64,000 nt of DNA, from assembly GCA_010909165.1 (NCBI GenBank), contig VJWM01000325.1, positions 1 to 64,000 on the forward strand, read 5' to 3'. The position numbers and the translations under genes are program-made. Positions within the stretch are counted from its first letter, which is position 1, and each line of letters opens with the position of its first letter. Under the pieces are notes generated by a model. The model was not told where the DNA came from. It ran no database searches and was given only the letters and a program-made list of their open reading frames with translations. Of the stretch, positions 20,879 to 30,929 are shown one piece after another. Origin of the DNA: Anthoceros angustus (Eukaryota; Streptophyta; Anthocerotopsida; Anthocerotales; Anthocerotaceae).

Positions 20879-22431
20879 TTACAGTGAGAAAGGGGGCACC
20901 ACAAGGTTCTCCTTGTTTTTGTAGTATTCCTCTCCTCCATGTGTAGTGACAGGAGCAGGATACTTTTGAAGCAAAATTTCTCGCTGCTCTGGGTCTGTCA
21001 CGGACAGTAAGTCCTTGCTAACTTCTCGGATCAGGTCAGCCATCTCCACACTATCCGTCCACCTCTTGGGAATAGCAGCTTCTCCGTACAAAGCTCCCAT
21101 GATGTTTCCGACGATAGCTCCTGTACTGTCAGAATCGCCACCGTGGTTTACAGAGTAACATATTGCATTCTCAACATCTTCCCCGCAGATGAGGGCACAA
21201 TAAAGGGCTATTCCTAGAGCTTCTTCACCCACGAAACCTCGTCCCAGTTTCTCGATGTGCCTCAAGGCAAGCTCCTGCTTACTAGAGCAAGCGGCGATGT
21301 CTTTGCTGAAGAGTGCTGCAAGCTTTTGTGCCTCCTGCACTTGGAACATCGTTTCGTTATTGTCTGGCTCCTTCTCTAACAATGGTGTGGTTTTCTCTAT
21401 GGCACATTGAAGGGAATCACCTGAATGTGACACGCCTTAAGTATCAGTAACTGACACGCCTGTTATCTTGCTACCACACAAGACCAGCAGAATGAACGGC
21501 TTTCAAGATCTACCTGACAAAATCCTGCTCAGCAAAGATGCTTGGTAGCCGGATGAAAGCCAACCAGATGGATGCGTGTGGGTGATCACAGCGGACACGC
21601 AGCCTAGCTTGAAAGCGAGCTCAGCTTGCTCATCAGGAGACAGGAAGGCGAATGCACTTTGCACGATAAGCGCGCAGGGAGCAACTCGCATGATTCCACC
21701 ACAGCCTGTGAGTGCGCACTAAAGTTACTTAAGAGAACGTCTTGAGCCAGACGGAAAACGCCCAGGTGCACTGGAAGTGCCTACCTTTGCTGTCATTTAT
21801 CTTGTTGTCGTAGTTGCCCACGCCTCCAGATCTAAGACTCATCCGGCATGTCATCCCCGGGCCTCGTCGTCGACACAGTCCTTGCTGCTTAACTAGCATC
21901 CCTTGGCCCTTGATCTGAGTGAAGAGAGGACTTCGAGATGATTCACCTTGAGTGGCCAGCCATCTGCACAACCCTCCGGAGTCAGAACCAGGATCAAGTG
22001 TCCCACACCAGAGCTAGAATCCCAAAGGCGGGAGGACCATCAGGAGCCACCTTAAGTAGGCTTGGTGCAGACCTGGCACAGCATTTTCTGCTTCCATGGT
22101 TCTCAGGTCCACGTTCCTTGAAAGGAAAGATAGGACAGTCGACTGAAGCCCTTCAGCAGTGAACAAGGTCATCTGGGTGTCGTCTGTGAAACCTCCTTTG
22201 ACACCGATGTCCCTGACTCCTGCAGGCAGCCCAAATCCATCGGCCCGACACCTGAAGTTCAGGATCGCAGCATTGCACCGATGGGAGCGGGATCAACTCA
22301 CCTAACGGACCGTAGTCACGAAAAATGACTGGGGCGGGCAAGAACTCCACCGCAGCTCCCAGGGCATCACCACAAGCCCCCCCCAACAAGCAGCCCACAA
22401 ACCGGTCCCCCATCGAAAGATTGGGCGCCAT
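20879..22431 (-). CDS. ADP-ribosylglycohydrolase (DraG/ARH3-like)
   Basis: Hydrolase of the DraG/ARH family, which removes ADP-ribose from proteins or related conjugates with two Mg ions. At least four exons on the minus strand. Exon 1 reads [20 protein letters not shown] and on to [14 protein letters not shown] (start 22431). The next encodes [19 protein letters not shown] (metal ligands T-D-D) and HQAYLRWL. Then follow DSKG and [12 protein letters not shown], and the last exon (to 20879) has [13 protein letters not shown] and [20 protein letters not shown], the second metal motif. All key acidic residues are present. The first donor site is uncertain; GA|GTTGAT keeps the frame. Longer N-terminal frames exist upstream but lack conservation. 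The substrate is unknown. Confidence 0.88.
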
Positions 22432-22771
22432 GGTTTGCAAGCGCGGCTCCGATGTTGATGAATCTGCCCTCTGAGCGAGGCTCGTTACTTGATTCTCCAG
22501 GGCCTTTGCTTGGGGACTACGCGTCGTGGTCGCTACTCTGACGAGTTCCCACAGAACGCCAGTCCCAAGGCCGTGAAGTAAATGTCGATGCTCCAACCGC
22601 AGATATGGCCACGAACTGGAGACCAGCACCGGCTTTACAAGAGTACAGGATATTGACCTTCGTCCGAAATCTTAAGACGTGCTTTATTGTCCTTTCCGGT
22701 GGTGGACCGAAGTCACACAGATTTGCAGGGGTCGATACAGCATCGTCCAACAAAGGACTGTGGGAAGCAAA
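22432..22771. other. Intergenic: glycohydrolase 5' region and frataxin 3' region
   Basis: 340 bp between two minus-strand genes. Open frames on the minus strand here have no conserved features. Confidence 0.4.
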
Positions 22772-24156
22772 TCAAGCTTGCTTGAGAGGGATAGCTGCCT
22801 TCAAAAGCTCACTCAACTCGTTTTCCAGAAGTGACAGAAGTTCGGCCCTGGTGCGCCTGTAAACCCAAGCCTCGTCAGATTCGTTCCAATCGAACCGAGC
22901 CGGGCCACTGCATCATAGAACGGGGATGGTAATCACTATGGAGACGTTTTCTGATTCACAGACTGCTGTGTGTACAAGTTGTCCAAGAACTATCATGTGG
23001 GCCGATATAATCGGTTTTCTCCAGATTGGGAGCAGCAGCACTGTACAGCACAAGCTTTACCTTACAGGAGATGACAGCCAGATTTGCCTGTTTGGTGTTT
23101 GCTTGTTGATGACATATGTTCCCAAGCTTCCAAGCCGGAGGGTCAGTACTCCGTCCTGCAGCGCTCAGAGGAGCCTGTAGATCAGAATACCAGCGCAGAA
23201 AGCAAAGGGCACGGCCATGCCATGCCAGGCCAACAGTCTGAAGAAGTTCAAGCTGCGGAATCGGGCCCGGACTTACAGAGTAGTCTGTGTCAAAGCCATC
23301 AATTGAAAGCTTGTCACCTTGCTCCTGAAAGACAGCCAGTGTCATAGCTCAATGAACACATGCCAAATTCACTAACAAGCTTAACAGGTTACGCGGATGG
23401 AGTGCTGCTTTACTCTTGCCATCTCAGAAACGTAATGTGAAAGACAGACAAGTACCTCAAACTGCTCTTGAAGATGATTCAGAACTTCGTCAGCAAGCTT
23501 GTGAAACTCCCTCTCCGATACTAGAGAGCTGCAACTACCAAATTGGCCATCTCAGATACATGTCCAGGCAAAGCATAGCCAGAGCATTCATCCGACTGAA
23601 GAGCAACCTGAACTTCCAAATTCTACTCCTCCAGCCAGTCCGAGCTACCACATGACCATCTCATCTCAACCATGTCAGCACTATGTACACCAGGGGGCCA
23701 TATGCAGCATAGCCAGCTGGCTGAAACAATGCAAGGACTTGCTGTAGGTCCAATTGCATTCAAAGCTAGGTCATGCCATTCTCCGCTTTGCCAAGAGTGG
23801 ACCGCCACTCAGCCACCTTCAGAGGCAGCAGGAGATGATGGAAATAGAGCTTGCCTGTAGTCCACAGCCACAGGACCTTCACCCTGATCCCCGACATCGG
23901 ACGGTGGGGATGAACCGTAGGCTCTGTACCCCTTCTCCCCAGCCCCAGCCACCGACAGCTCACAGTGCCCGAAGGAGCTTCCCACACGATTCAGACCCCC
24001 CGAGGCAACGGCGACGGAGCCCAATTGGCGGACACAAGTAGGAGCCAGCTGAGCATGTCTCCAACAATGCTGAGTGGACGCCGAGCCACGGAAATTCCTT
24101 TCCGCAGCAACCCGCGCAACTGGGAGAGCCTTCAAGAGCCTCCTCATCTTCAGCAC
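22772..24156 (-). CDS. FH: Frataxin, mitochondrial
   Basis: Small mitochondrial protein that stimulates cysteine desulfurase (NFS1-ISU) during Fe-S cluster assembly. Minus strand with about five exons. Exon 1 (from 24156) encodes an Arg/Ala-rich presequence ending in [13 protein letters not shown]. Later exons read [34 protein letters not shown] (acidic ridge and DGFD), [33 protein letters not shown] and [18 protein letters not shown], and end [19 protein letters not shown]. The conserved sheet and RFDW motif are intact. The junction of exon 1 to the FHKLAD exon is not resolved: the obvious donor after AASEG does not keep frame with the only visible acceptor, so a small exon or another donor may be missed. 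A second Met three codons in is also possible. Confidence 0.92.
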
Positions 24157-24884
24157 TGTGCTGCGGATCCAGCCCTGATTCCGTCCATCAAGTCAGCCCG
24201 ATGCGCCCATGCCACCGCACCTGGAAGGGGCACTGCTACAGTTCATGCTTCCCCTTCATGGGCCCTAATGAGTCCTTCCAGCTCGAGAGCACACACTCTA
24301 AAACACCATGAATTTTTCAATACCGAACCTAGAGAAATCCATCTTCTTCTTTTCTTTTCCTCTCTTTGTTCAAGCTCACGTCACGCAAGGGTAATGAGAA
24401 GGTAGCTCCATCAAAGCCACTCAAAAGGCAGCTTCATCAAACCCACTTCGTAAGGTAGTTCCATCAATGCCACTTCACCATTGTTTCCGTCTCGCTCAGA
24501 AATAACAACATGAACACAGCAAACGAACTCGGTCTCTTGGCTGCCCAATATATCACTATACGCAAACAAACAACACAAGACTTGACATTACAAGGGTATA
24601 AGATACTCTTACAATTATATATCTCCAATAAAGCTTAAAGCAAATGCACTAAGATTACTTCTAGAGATTTTGTTTCTATTGTATTGGGCAAGTTGTATTT
24701 ATAATAAAACTCAGTCTAGAAGGAAATAAAGGATAAATAGGCTAAGGACACTAGTTTTCAGTTATCAAGATCTAGGTATTTAGTCATTGTTTTTATTTCA
24801 TGCAGAATATTTTAAATAGCTATAATCTCGATAAAATCCTACATCTTTTGGTTCACTTAACCGTGCGCAGATGTGATGCTACGG
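24157..24884. other. Edge of gene island; no gene seen
   Basis: The first part is the frataxin 5' region. The rest becomes AT-rich (about 24,480-24,850) and has no coding signal. The repeat region begins here. Confidence 0.4.
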
Positions 24885-25600
24885 CTCGCTGTCTTGGACC
24901 TAGGTTGTGCGGATGGCGGCTCCGAAATAGGCGTGGTATCGTGGAAGGAGCTTCCGTGGGTGATGTTGCAGCTGTCTTGAACCCATGTTGTGCGAATGGC
25001 AGCTCCGAAATGGGTGCGGTATTGTGGGAGGAGCTTCCTAGTCACATATTGGGTAAAGAGCTCCGGAATGGGCGTGGTATCGTGGGAGGCGCTTCCTGGT
25101 CACGTATTGGATAAAATGCTGTCGAATGGCCATGGTATCGTGGGAGGAGCTTCCTGGTCACGTATTGGGTAAAGTGTTGTTGAGTGGGCGTGGTATTGTG
25201 GGAGGAGCTTCCCGGTCACGTTTTGGGTGAAGTGTTGTCGAAGCTCCTGGTCAGATATTGAGTAAAGTGCTGACGTTTATGCCGTAAAGAGCTCCGAAAT
25301 GGGCGTGGTATTATGGGAGGAGCTTCTTGGTCACGTATTGGGTAAAGTGCTGTCGAATGGGCGTGGTATCGTGGGAGGAGCTTTCTGGTCACATATTGGG
25401 TGAAGGGTTGTTGAAGCTCTTGGTCACGTATTGGGTGAAGGGTTGTTGAAGCTCTTGGTCACGTATTGGGTGAAGTGTTGTTGAAGCTCTTGGTCATGTA
25501 TTGGGTGAAGAGTTGTTGAAGCTCTTGGTCACGTATTGGGTAAAGTGTTGTCCTTTATGCCGCTAGCAATTGCGTTGGGCAAAGTGTTGTCGTTTATGCT
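24885..25600 (+). repeat. Irregular minisatellite with cacgtattgggtaaag core
   Basis: Roughly ten imperfect units containing ggtcacgtattgggtaaag, gggcgtggtatcgtggg and aggagcttcc in varying order, with spacing of about 40-90 bp. Short open frames across it only reflect the repeat. Confidence 0.8.
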
Positions 25601-25639
25601 GAAGGATCGTGTGGCAGCCCATGATGGTGGAAAGAGGAG

Positions 25640-26230
25640 AGGAGAGGAGGAGGCAAGAGTAGCTCTCTAACATTGAGATGTGGCTCCCTAGGAAGCTCCA
25701 CAAGAAGCCCCTAGGAAGGAGCACAAGAAGCTTCCTAGTGATTAGCTTCAGCTAAACTAATGATACTTAACTGACACCTAACTTAGACTAAGTGTATTAG
25801 TCTAAGTACATTGAGCTTTAATACCCTTACAACCTCCCACTTAAAGGCCAATTTACCGTAGAAGAATGGGCTACCTCATGCCCATCGATGTCCCAGAAAC
25901 TTGTGCAAATTGGTCGGTAGACAATCCCTTGGTAAGAAACACGATAATATTCATCGTCGAATAAGCGAGGCGGCTTTTCAATGAATAAAGCGGTAAGGCG
26001 GGAACATGGGAGCAAACGCTGATCACGCCATTTTCCACAAAAATGCTTCAAAATTACGGTTGCTTTGTGTGCGAGAAGCCGGGATAATGTCATGACATAG
26101 GCTGGAAAAGGATATACAACCTCGATGGGCACACATTTGCCTTGAAATAATGCCCATACATGACATTACATTGGTGGCGTGAAGAGGGCACGAGAGAGGC
26201 CTCTTGCTATTCATTCGATCGTAAAGGGTA
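25640..26230 (-). mobile_element. Ty1/copia 3' end fragment
   Basis: On the minus strand a frame-broken stretch ends like copia RNase H: ENGVI is followed later by FLTKGLSTDQFAQV, which corresponds to the family pattern ADIFTKGL...KF. A polypurine-like cctcccactt (reverse strand) and an AT-rich segment at about 25,750-25,835 follow, as expected at the start of a 3' LTR. No complete LTR pair was found. Confidence 0.5.
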
Positions 26231-26439
26231 TATGATTTTGGAAAAACCGTTTTAATGAGGGAGTAATAACTATTGGAGATGACAATGAAAATTCAACATG
26301 CAGTGCAAGTCCTGTTTCCATCTTCCAATCAAGACATGCAATTGCGTTTCCATGCCTTTGGTGTGTGTTTTGTACTGTCGAGTCTCACACTTCATGGATG
26401 GGTGCTATCAAAGAAAAACAATCGGCAAGGGAACAAAAG

Positions 26440-27180
26440 TCTCCAAGAGTGAGGAGATTGACTTACCTTAGAGAGAACTTTTGGACGCATGGACTCGAGA
26501 AATTCCGCCTTGACAAACATCGAAACATATGGATATTGAATGCGGGAGGTATTGTCAATGGGCGCGGCATGCAGCGCCTCCATATATATCTTCTGACGGT
26601 AGAAACAAGTGACTTACCTTGGGAGAACTCGTGGGCGCATGGTCCCGCGAAATGCCGTCCCTTCTGACAAACGTTGTAACATATGCGGAGTGAGCGTGTG
26701 GGCGGTGTAAGCATGCAGCGCCTCCACTATCTATATTTTCTACAACGGTACAAACAAGTGACTTACCTTGGAAAGAACCAAGGGACACATGGACCCGCGA
26801 AATTACGTCCCATCTGACAAACGTTGAAACATATGAGGAGCGAACTGTGCGGGCTAGGGTATTGTCAGTGGAGGCCCCGGCATGCCGTGCCTCCACTATC
26901 TATATTTTCTACAACGGTAGAAACAAGTGACTTACCTTGCACAGAACTCGTGGGCATGGCCCCGAAATGCCATCCCTTCCGTTTTAAACACATGAGGAGT
27001 GAATGCAAGCTAGGGTATTGTCGGTGGGCGCCGGCATGCCGGCGCCTCCACTATCTATATTTTCTACAACGGTAGAAACAAGTGACTAACCTTGGGCGAA
27101 CTAGGGAACACATGGACCCATGCCATCCCATGTGACAAATGTTCAAACATATTAGGAGTGAATGCAAGCTAGGTATTGTC
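26440..27180. repeat. Five tandem units of ~150-170 bp
   Basis: Units begin at about 26,459, 26,608, 26,759, 26,929 and 27,083 with aagtgacttaccttgg-like sequence. Each contains cctccactatctatattttc and a version of the ggcgccggcatgccggcgcc palindrome, perfect at 27,027-27,046. On the minus strand each unit carries a consensus splice donor (CAAG|GTAAGT). The array lies downstream of the minus-strand transposase gene. Confidence 0.8.
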
Positions 27181-27387
27181 AATGATGGCGCCAGATGCCT
27201 CCACGGTATTTTGGAAGACAAGCGGTAGACCACGTAAAAGCATGGACCCGGTAAACGCCTTCATTACATAGCGACGTAAAAACGTGCGACCAGTGTTCAG
27301 CCAACCTATCTAGTAACTGTCGGCCGAGTATGAAACTCGGAAGCCAACATACGCTCACTCTATCGTGAAAACAAAACCCTAAAATCT

Positions 27388-28026
27388 CTAGTCTTCGGGA
27401 CACTGAATTCCTTCGTCAACCAAAGGACATCCATCATCCACTTCATGGTCACTGTCCTCCTCTCCAGGCTGCAGATAAGGTCGCAGCTGATTCATTCTAT
27501 CTCGAATAGCCTTCTTGTCGGAAGCGTAAAGGTGCTTTCTTGCATTGAGGTTGAACCCATAATAGAGAATAATAGTCTTATTCACAAATAGTTTCTGAAT
27601 TTTTTTGGGTAAATTTCTCGTTCCCACTCTCTTCCCATTTCGCGATCGTCGATTATCTGGTCCTCTAACAAAGAACTCCTTAACGTATTTCCCTTCAAAA
27701 GCATCAGTGTGCTCAGTCCTATACCAGTGGACCATAAGAAATGGGTTCGCGCAATCGAAGTCTACGCTTTCCACCTTCCCAATCCAGAAAGCCCTGTTAT
27801 GTGTATCTCCTGAGCATGGAGTTGCAATGAACATGCCCTTCCTTATCTCTTTCACATCTCCATTCATCCTTTCTATTTCTTGTTGTTGTCGACTTGCATT
27901 CTGGTGAGCTCCCAAATACATATCCCTTTGAGGAACTTCTCTTAGTAATGCTTCATCAAGCACAACCTCCTCCGGCACTTGAAGTGGCGGCATGTGCCTC
28001 CACCTCTTCTGTTGTACCACCTCCAC
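27388..28026 (-). CDS. C-terminal part of DDE-like (DUF7869-type) transposase
   Basis: An intact 212-codon frame on the minus strand, probably the last exon of the element starting near 30.8 kb. It reads MFIATPCSGDTHNRAFWIGK, VHWYRTEHTDAFEGKY and KEFFVRG, then a basic stretch and KTIILYYGFNLNARKHLYAS, and ends in an acidic tail. The FW-GKV plus HWY pattern is, from memory, typical of the C-terminus of eukaryotic DUF7869-type proteins. I infer the family partly from the upstream pieces. Confidence 0.5.
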   Translation of the reverse strand: MEVVQQKRWRHMPPLQVPEEVVLDEALLREVPQRDMYLGAHQNASRQQQEIERMNGDVKEIRKGMFIATPCSGDTHNRAFWIGKVESVDFDCANPFLMVHWYRTEHTDAFEGKYVKEFFVRGPDNRRSRNGKRVGTRNLPKKIQKLFVNKTIILYYGFNLNARKHLYASDKKAIRDRMNQLRPYLQPGEEDSDHEVDDGCPLVDEGIQCPED

Positions 28027-28039
28027 GGTTGTTTAAGCA

Positions 28040-28960
28040 CTAGAGCAATATTGTTCTCCACAATAGTGGCAATTCCTTCCTGGTCGACCCAAAACAACCT
28101 CCACCACACCCTCTCCGATGGCGTGATATACGCCAAGTTCAAGAAGCCATGCTTCAAGTGCGCCACACACGTTGGTGAAAGACCTCCATCTTGACCCTTT
28201 TTGTCTCTCGCCGGCATGAGGGGAGTGGGGCGACGGTGGTTGATGGAACAAATTTCAAAATTCCAACCCATCTTGATTCCCATTGAGGGATGTTGAGTCG
28301 CTTACTTGAATGGCCGTAACTTGACCTCGGTCCCGCCTCCTCTCTCGTGATTTTAAATTGATGTTGGAAGGAAAGATTATTCAACCGGTTCATCGCCGCC
28401 TTGTATGCATATCCTCTCGTCCCTTCTTAATGGGCCATACATAAGACCGAAAATCGCCACCTCTGTATTACTTTAACTTTGCGTTGGGGTGAAAGCTCAA
28501 AATCTCCAAAGTGTATCAATAGTAAACGCTTCTTTGTGCCTAAGAAGCTTGAAACAAGAAAACATTTGATCAACGATCATGGGTATGACCAACCAATAGG
28601 AACCCAACCTTTATTTTAACGAACACAAGGTCGATGAGCATATTTAGGTACGCGAATAGTAGCTGGTTCTTGTTCTCGGCAAGTATTATCAAGTCGAGGT
28701 AAAGAACTTTAGGAAGCACCCTTCGTAAGAAAATATGACATCCTGAATTATATGGATAGTGAGATTGGCGTCGTGATTAGCGTAGTGTAAATATGCCCGC
28801 CTTGAAAGTGTAATTATGTATCATACATCCCACCACATGAACATTAATAAGTGATGCCTCGCCAACTCTTTGGGATAACGGAGGAAATGAGGGAGCTCTG
28901 TCTTCTTCGTCCATGCCATCGATAGCAATGCATATACTTGTGGGGCTGACTATAACTTTT
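28040..28960 (-). pseudogene. Catalytic region of the minus-strand DUF7869-type transposase, frameshifted
   Basis: On the minus strand, from right to left, frames give ICIAIDGMDEEDRAPSFPPL and INVHVVGCMIHNYT (about 28.95-28.80 kb), then PKVLYLDL, ENKNQLLFAYLNMLIDL and KVGFLLVGHTHD (about 28.76-28.55 kb), then FQHQFKITREEAG (about 28.36 kb). This is the order of the DUF7869 core: an acidic IAIDGMD, YL.LDN..ENKN and VGHTH(E)D. Small frame breaks split the pieces. A diverged copy with the same motifs sits at 48.4-49.9 kb on the plus strand. Confidence 0.55.
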
Positions 28961-29424
28961 GGACCGATGTTTTCTTTGCTTTGTCTCTCTCATTGCTTAG
29001 TCGCACCACTGTGATGCCAAAGCTCCTTCGTAAACCTCTGCAAAAATGGAGACACAGTATTATATCGAGATGATTGTTGCACAACCTGTAACATGAACAT
29101 GGGTGCGTTAATCTCGCTGAGGCGCGGCATGCTTGCCCCCCGGACCGACATGCGGAAAAGCTTTGGGGGCACCCCTCCGGCGCCCTGAGGCGCTGAGGGG
29201 GCCGCGCCTGCGTGCATGTCTTGAAGGGTCTGGGCCCCGACAATGGAAGCACTCTTCCGCCTAGTGCAACCTATGTGAGTCTTGCACATTGGTATCTACA
29301 TTGCCACACCTCTGCGACAAGCGAGGCGCAAACGCGGTGGCCCACCTTTTAAGAAGCCACATATGCATATACACTCCGCAGACATGTAAGCAGGCGATCA
29401 TGCATCCTTCCGCAAAAATGGTTC

Positions 29425-30498
29425 TTAGAAACTATGCACATCCCAGCAGGATATGAAGAACAAACCTTGGTCTGCTCTGCCGGAAGTGTTCCGGATGGTG
29501 CGCTTCAGTCCTTCACATAAAGAGCAAGTGGAAAACCTATTAGACTTTGGAATCCTAACCTTCGGGAAGTTGGTCCTCCAGAGGGTCAGAAAATAGGGAT
29601 ACGACACGAACTGCATACTAGACCGTGTCATATCCCGGCGATACTGGGCCCAGATCTCCAACTTTGAGAACGTGTCCGGCAGGTGGAACACATCAACGTT
29701 TGGCAGCCTTTCCGCCATCACTTGAAAACTGTTATCCATCCAGGCAACGGCTCCCAGACTGTGTGTAGATGGTTGTCGCGGATTCACTCTTGACCCATCC
29801 CACGGTGCATTGCATAACACCCTGCTCTTCAACTCCTCGTACCTCTCTGAGCCGATGCAGTATACTCTTCGAAAAGCTTGCAAACAACACCGAATGCGCG
29901 TCGCCCCCATTATATGCGTGATGACCTTGTCCTTTCTGGTGGCCTGTAAGTCCACGACCAGGAGGGACTGAAGAAATGTCTCTTGCTCTGCCCTCCCCAT
30001 TCGCAGAAAACGATAACGTTGCTCATGGAAATTGGCCTTAGACATTGACTGGACGCATTGCTTGTTGCAGCATGGCTTCCGGAAGTCCGCTGTGACGATG
30101 TCGGAGTCGCTCTTCGACAAAGGAACTCCACTTGCCCGCCTTCTCTGAACCACGGATTGCATGTCCCGTGGCGCCACAAATGTTTCGCTCAGTGGTTTGG
30201 GGTGGAATGACCGTGCGTCAGGGCGGTCGCCTTCCTCTGTCTCACTAAAAGGTGCATCAGCACGAGGGATTTCCGAGAACACCCTCCTTTCCTCAATTGG
30301 AAACAAACCCCGGCGACGCACTGGTGCGTGGGAACTATTCGCTTCTTCATGGCGCCGGTGGCCACTAGGACTCCGCTCCACAGCTGAATACAAATTGATG
30401 TTCCTTGGTGTACGAGGAACACCCCGAGGAATCCTTGGTGAGGTCTGGACCCGCCCCCTCCAACCTTCACCTGCAAACGCGCCAGCATTTGGTGACAC
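29425..30498 (-). CDS. N-terminal part of DDE-like (DUF7869-type) transposase
   Basis: A 357-codon open frame on the minus strand. The first ~110 residues are Arg/Pro/Ser-rich and disordered. Then comes a cysteine pair region (CCNKQCVQSM), RFLRMGRAEQETFLQSLL, CLQAFRRVYCIGSERYEELK, MAERLPNVDVFHLPDTFSKL, YPYFLTLWRTNFPKVRIPKS and NRFSTCSLCEGLKRTIR. The motif series C-C...Q-FL...F..VYGIG..R and FP.V.IPK..RF..C..C is what I remember from DUF7869 proteins, which are thought to be transposase-derived. The gene probably begins at or before 30.84 kb, as a basic frame at 30,501-30,722 suggests. Confidence 0.55.
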   Translation of the reverse strand: MSPNAGAFAGEGWRGRVQTSPRIPRGVPRTPRNINLYSAVERSPSGHRRHEEANSSHAPVRRRGLFPIEERRVFSEIPRADAPFSETEEGDRPDARSFHPKPLSETFVAPRDMQSVVQRRRASGVPLSKSDSDIVTADFRKPCCNKQCVQSMSKANFHEQRYRFLRMGRAEQETFLQSLLVVDLQATRKDKVITHIMGATRIRCCLQAFRRVYCIGSERYEELKSRVLCNAPWDGSRVNPRQPSTHSLGAVAWMDNSFQVMAERLPNVDVFHLPDTFSKLEIWAQYRRDMTRSSMQFVSYPYFLTLWRTNFPKVRIPKSNRFSTCSLCEGLKRTIRNTSGRADQGLFFISCWDVHSF

Positions 30499-30929
30499 AG
30501 TCAGGGGGAACCTAGCCTCTTCTGGTCAGCTGTTGGCATGCACGTGAGGACAGAACTACACGCAGAATTAACACACTGACCATCTACTACCCACAAGCCA
30601 TTTGGAGACTGCGGTGTGTTGTGCGGCATCATCGGGACAGGAGGATCGGACGCATTCAATCTTGCATTGCGTTTCCTTTTTCTTGCAGCGTCCAGCTCTC
30701 GGTTGAACTGCGATGACAGCAAGTCCTCCCTTCCTGCAACATGAAAACGCGAAGTTTAGCTGGGAGAAGAACATCAAGGGAACATTATTGCATGGAGTGC
30801 ATTGGATACAACAAAGATCGCTCACTTCACTGTCCATGCGGTGAGTCTCTGTAACATTTCAGGGCGATGCCACTTCACCCACGACACAAACGAAAGTGTG
30901 TTCTCCTGCAGGAAAAGGGAAATATAACG

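Noticed and set aside
24885-25600. CRISPR-like array
   Set aside because: Units are irregular in length and have no unique spacers; this is a nuclear plant minisatellite. The same holds for 3806-3986 and 26,440-27,180.
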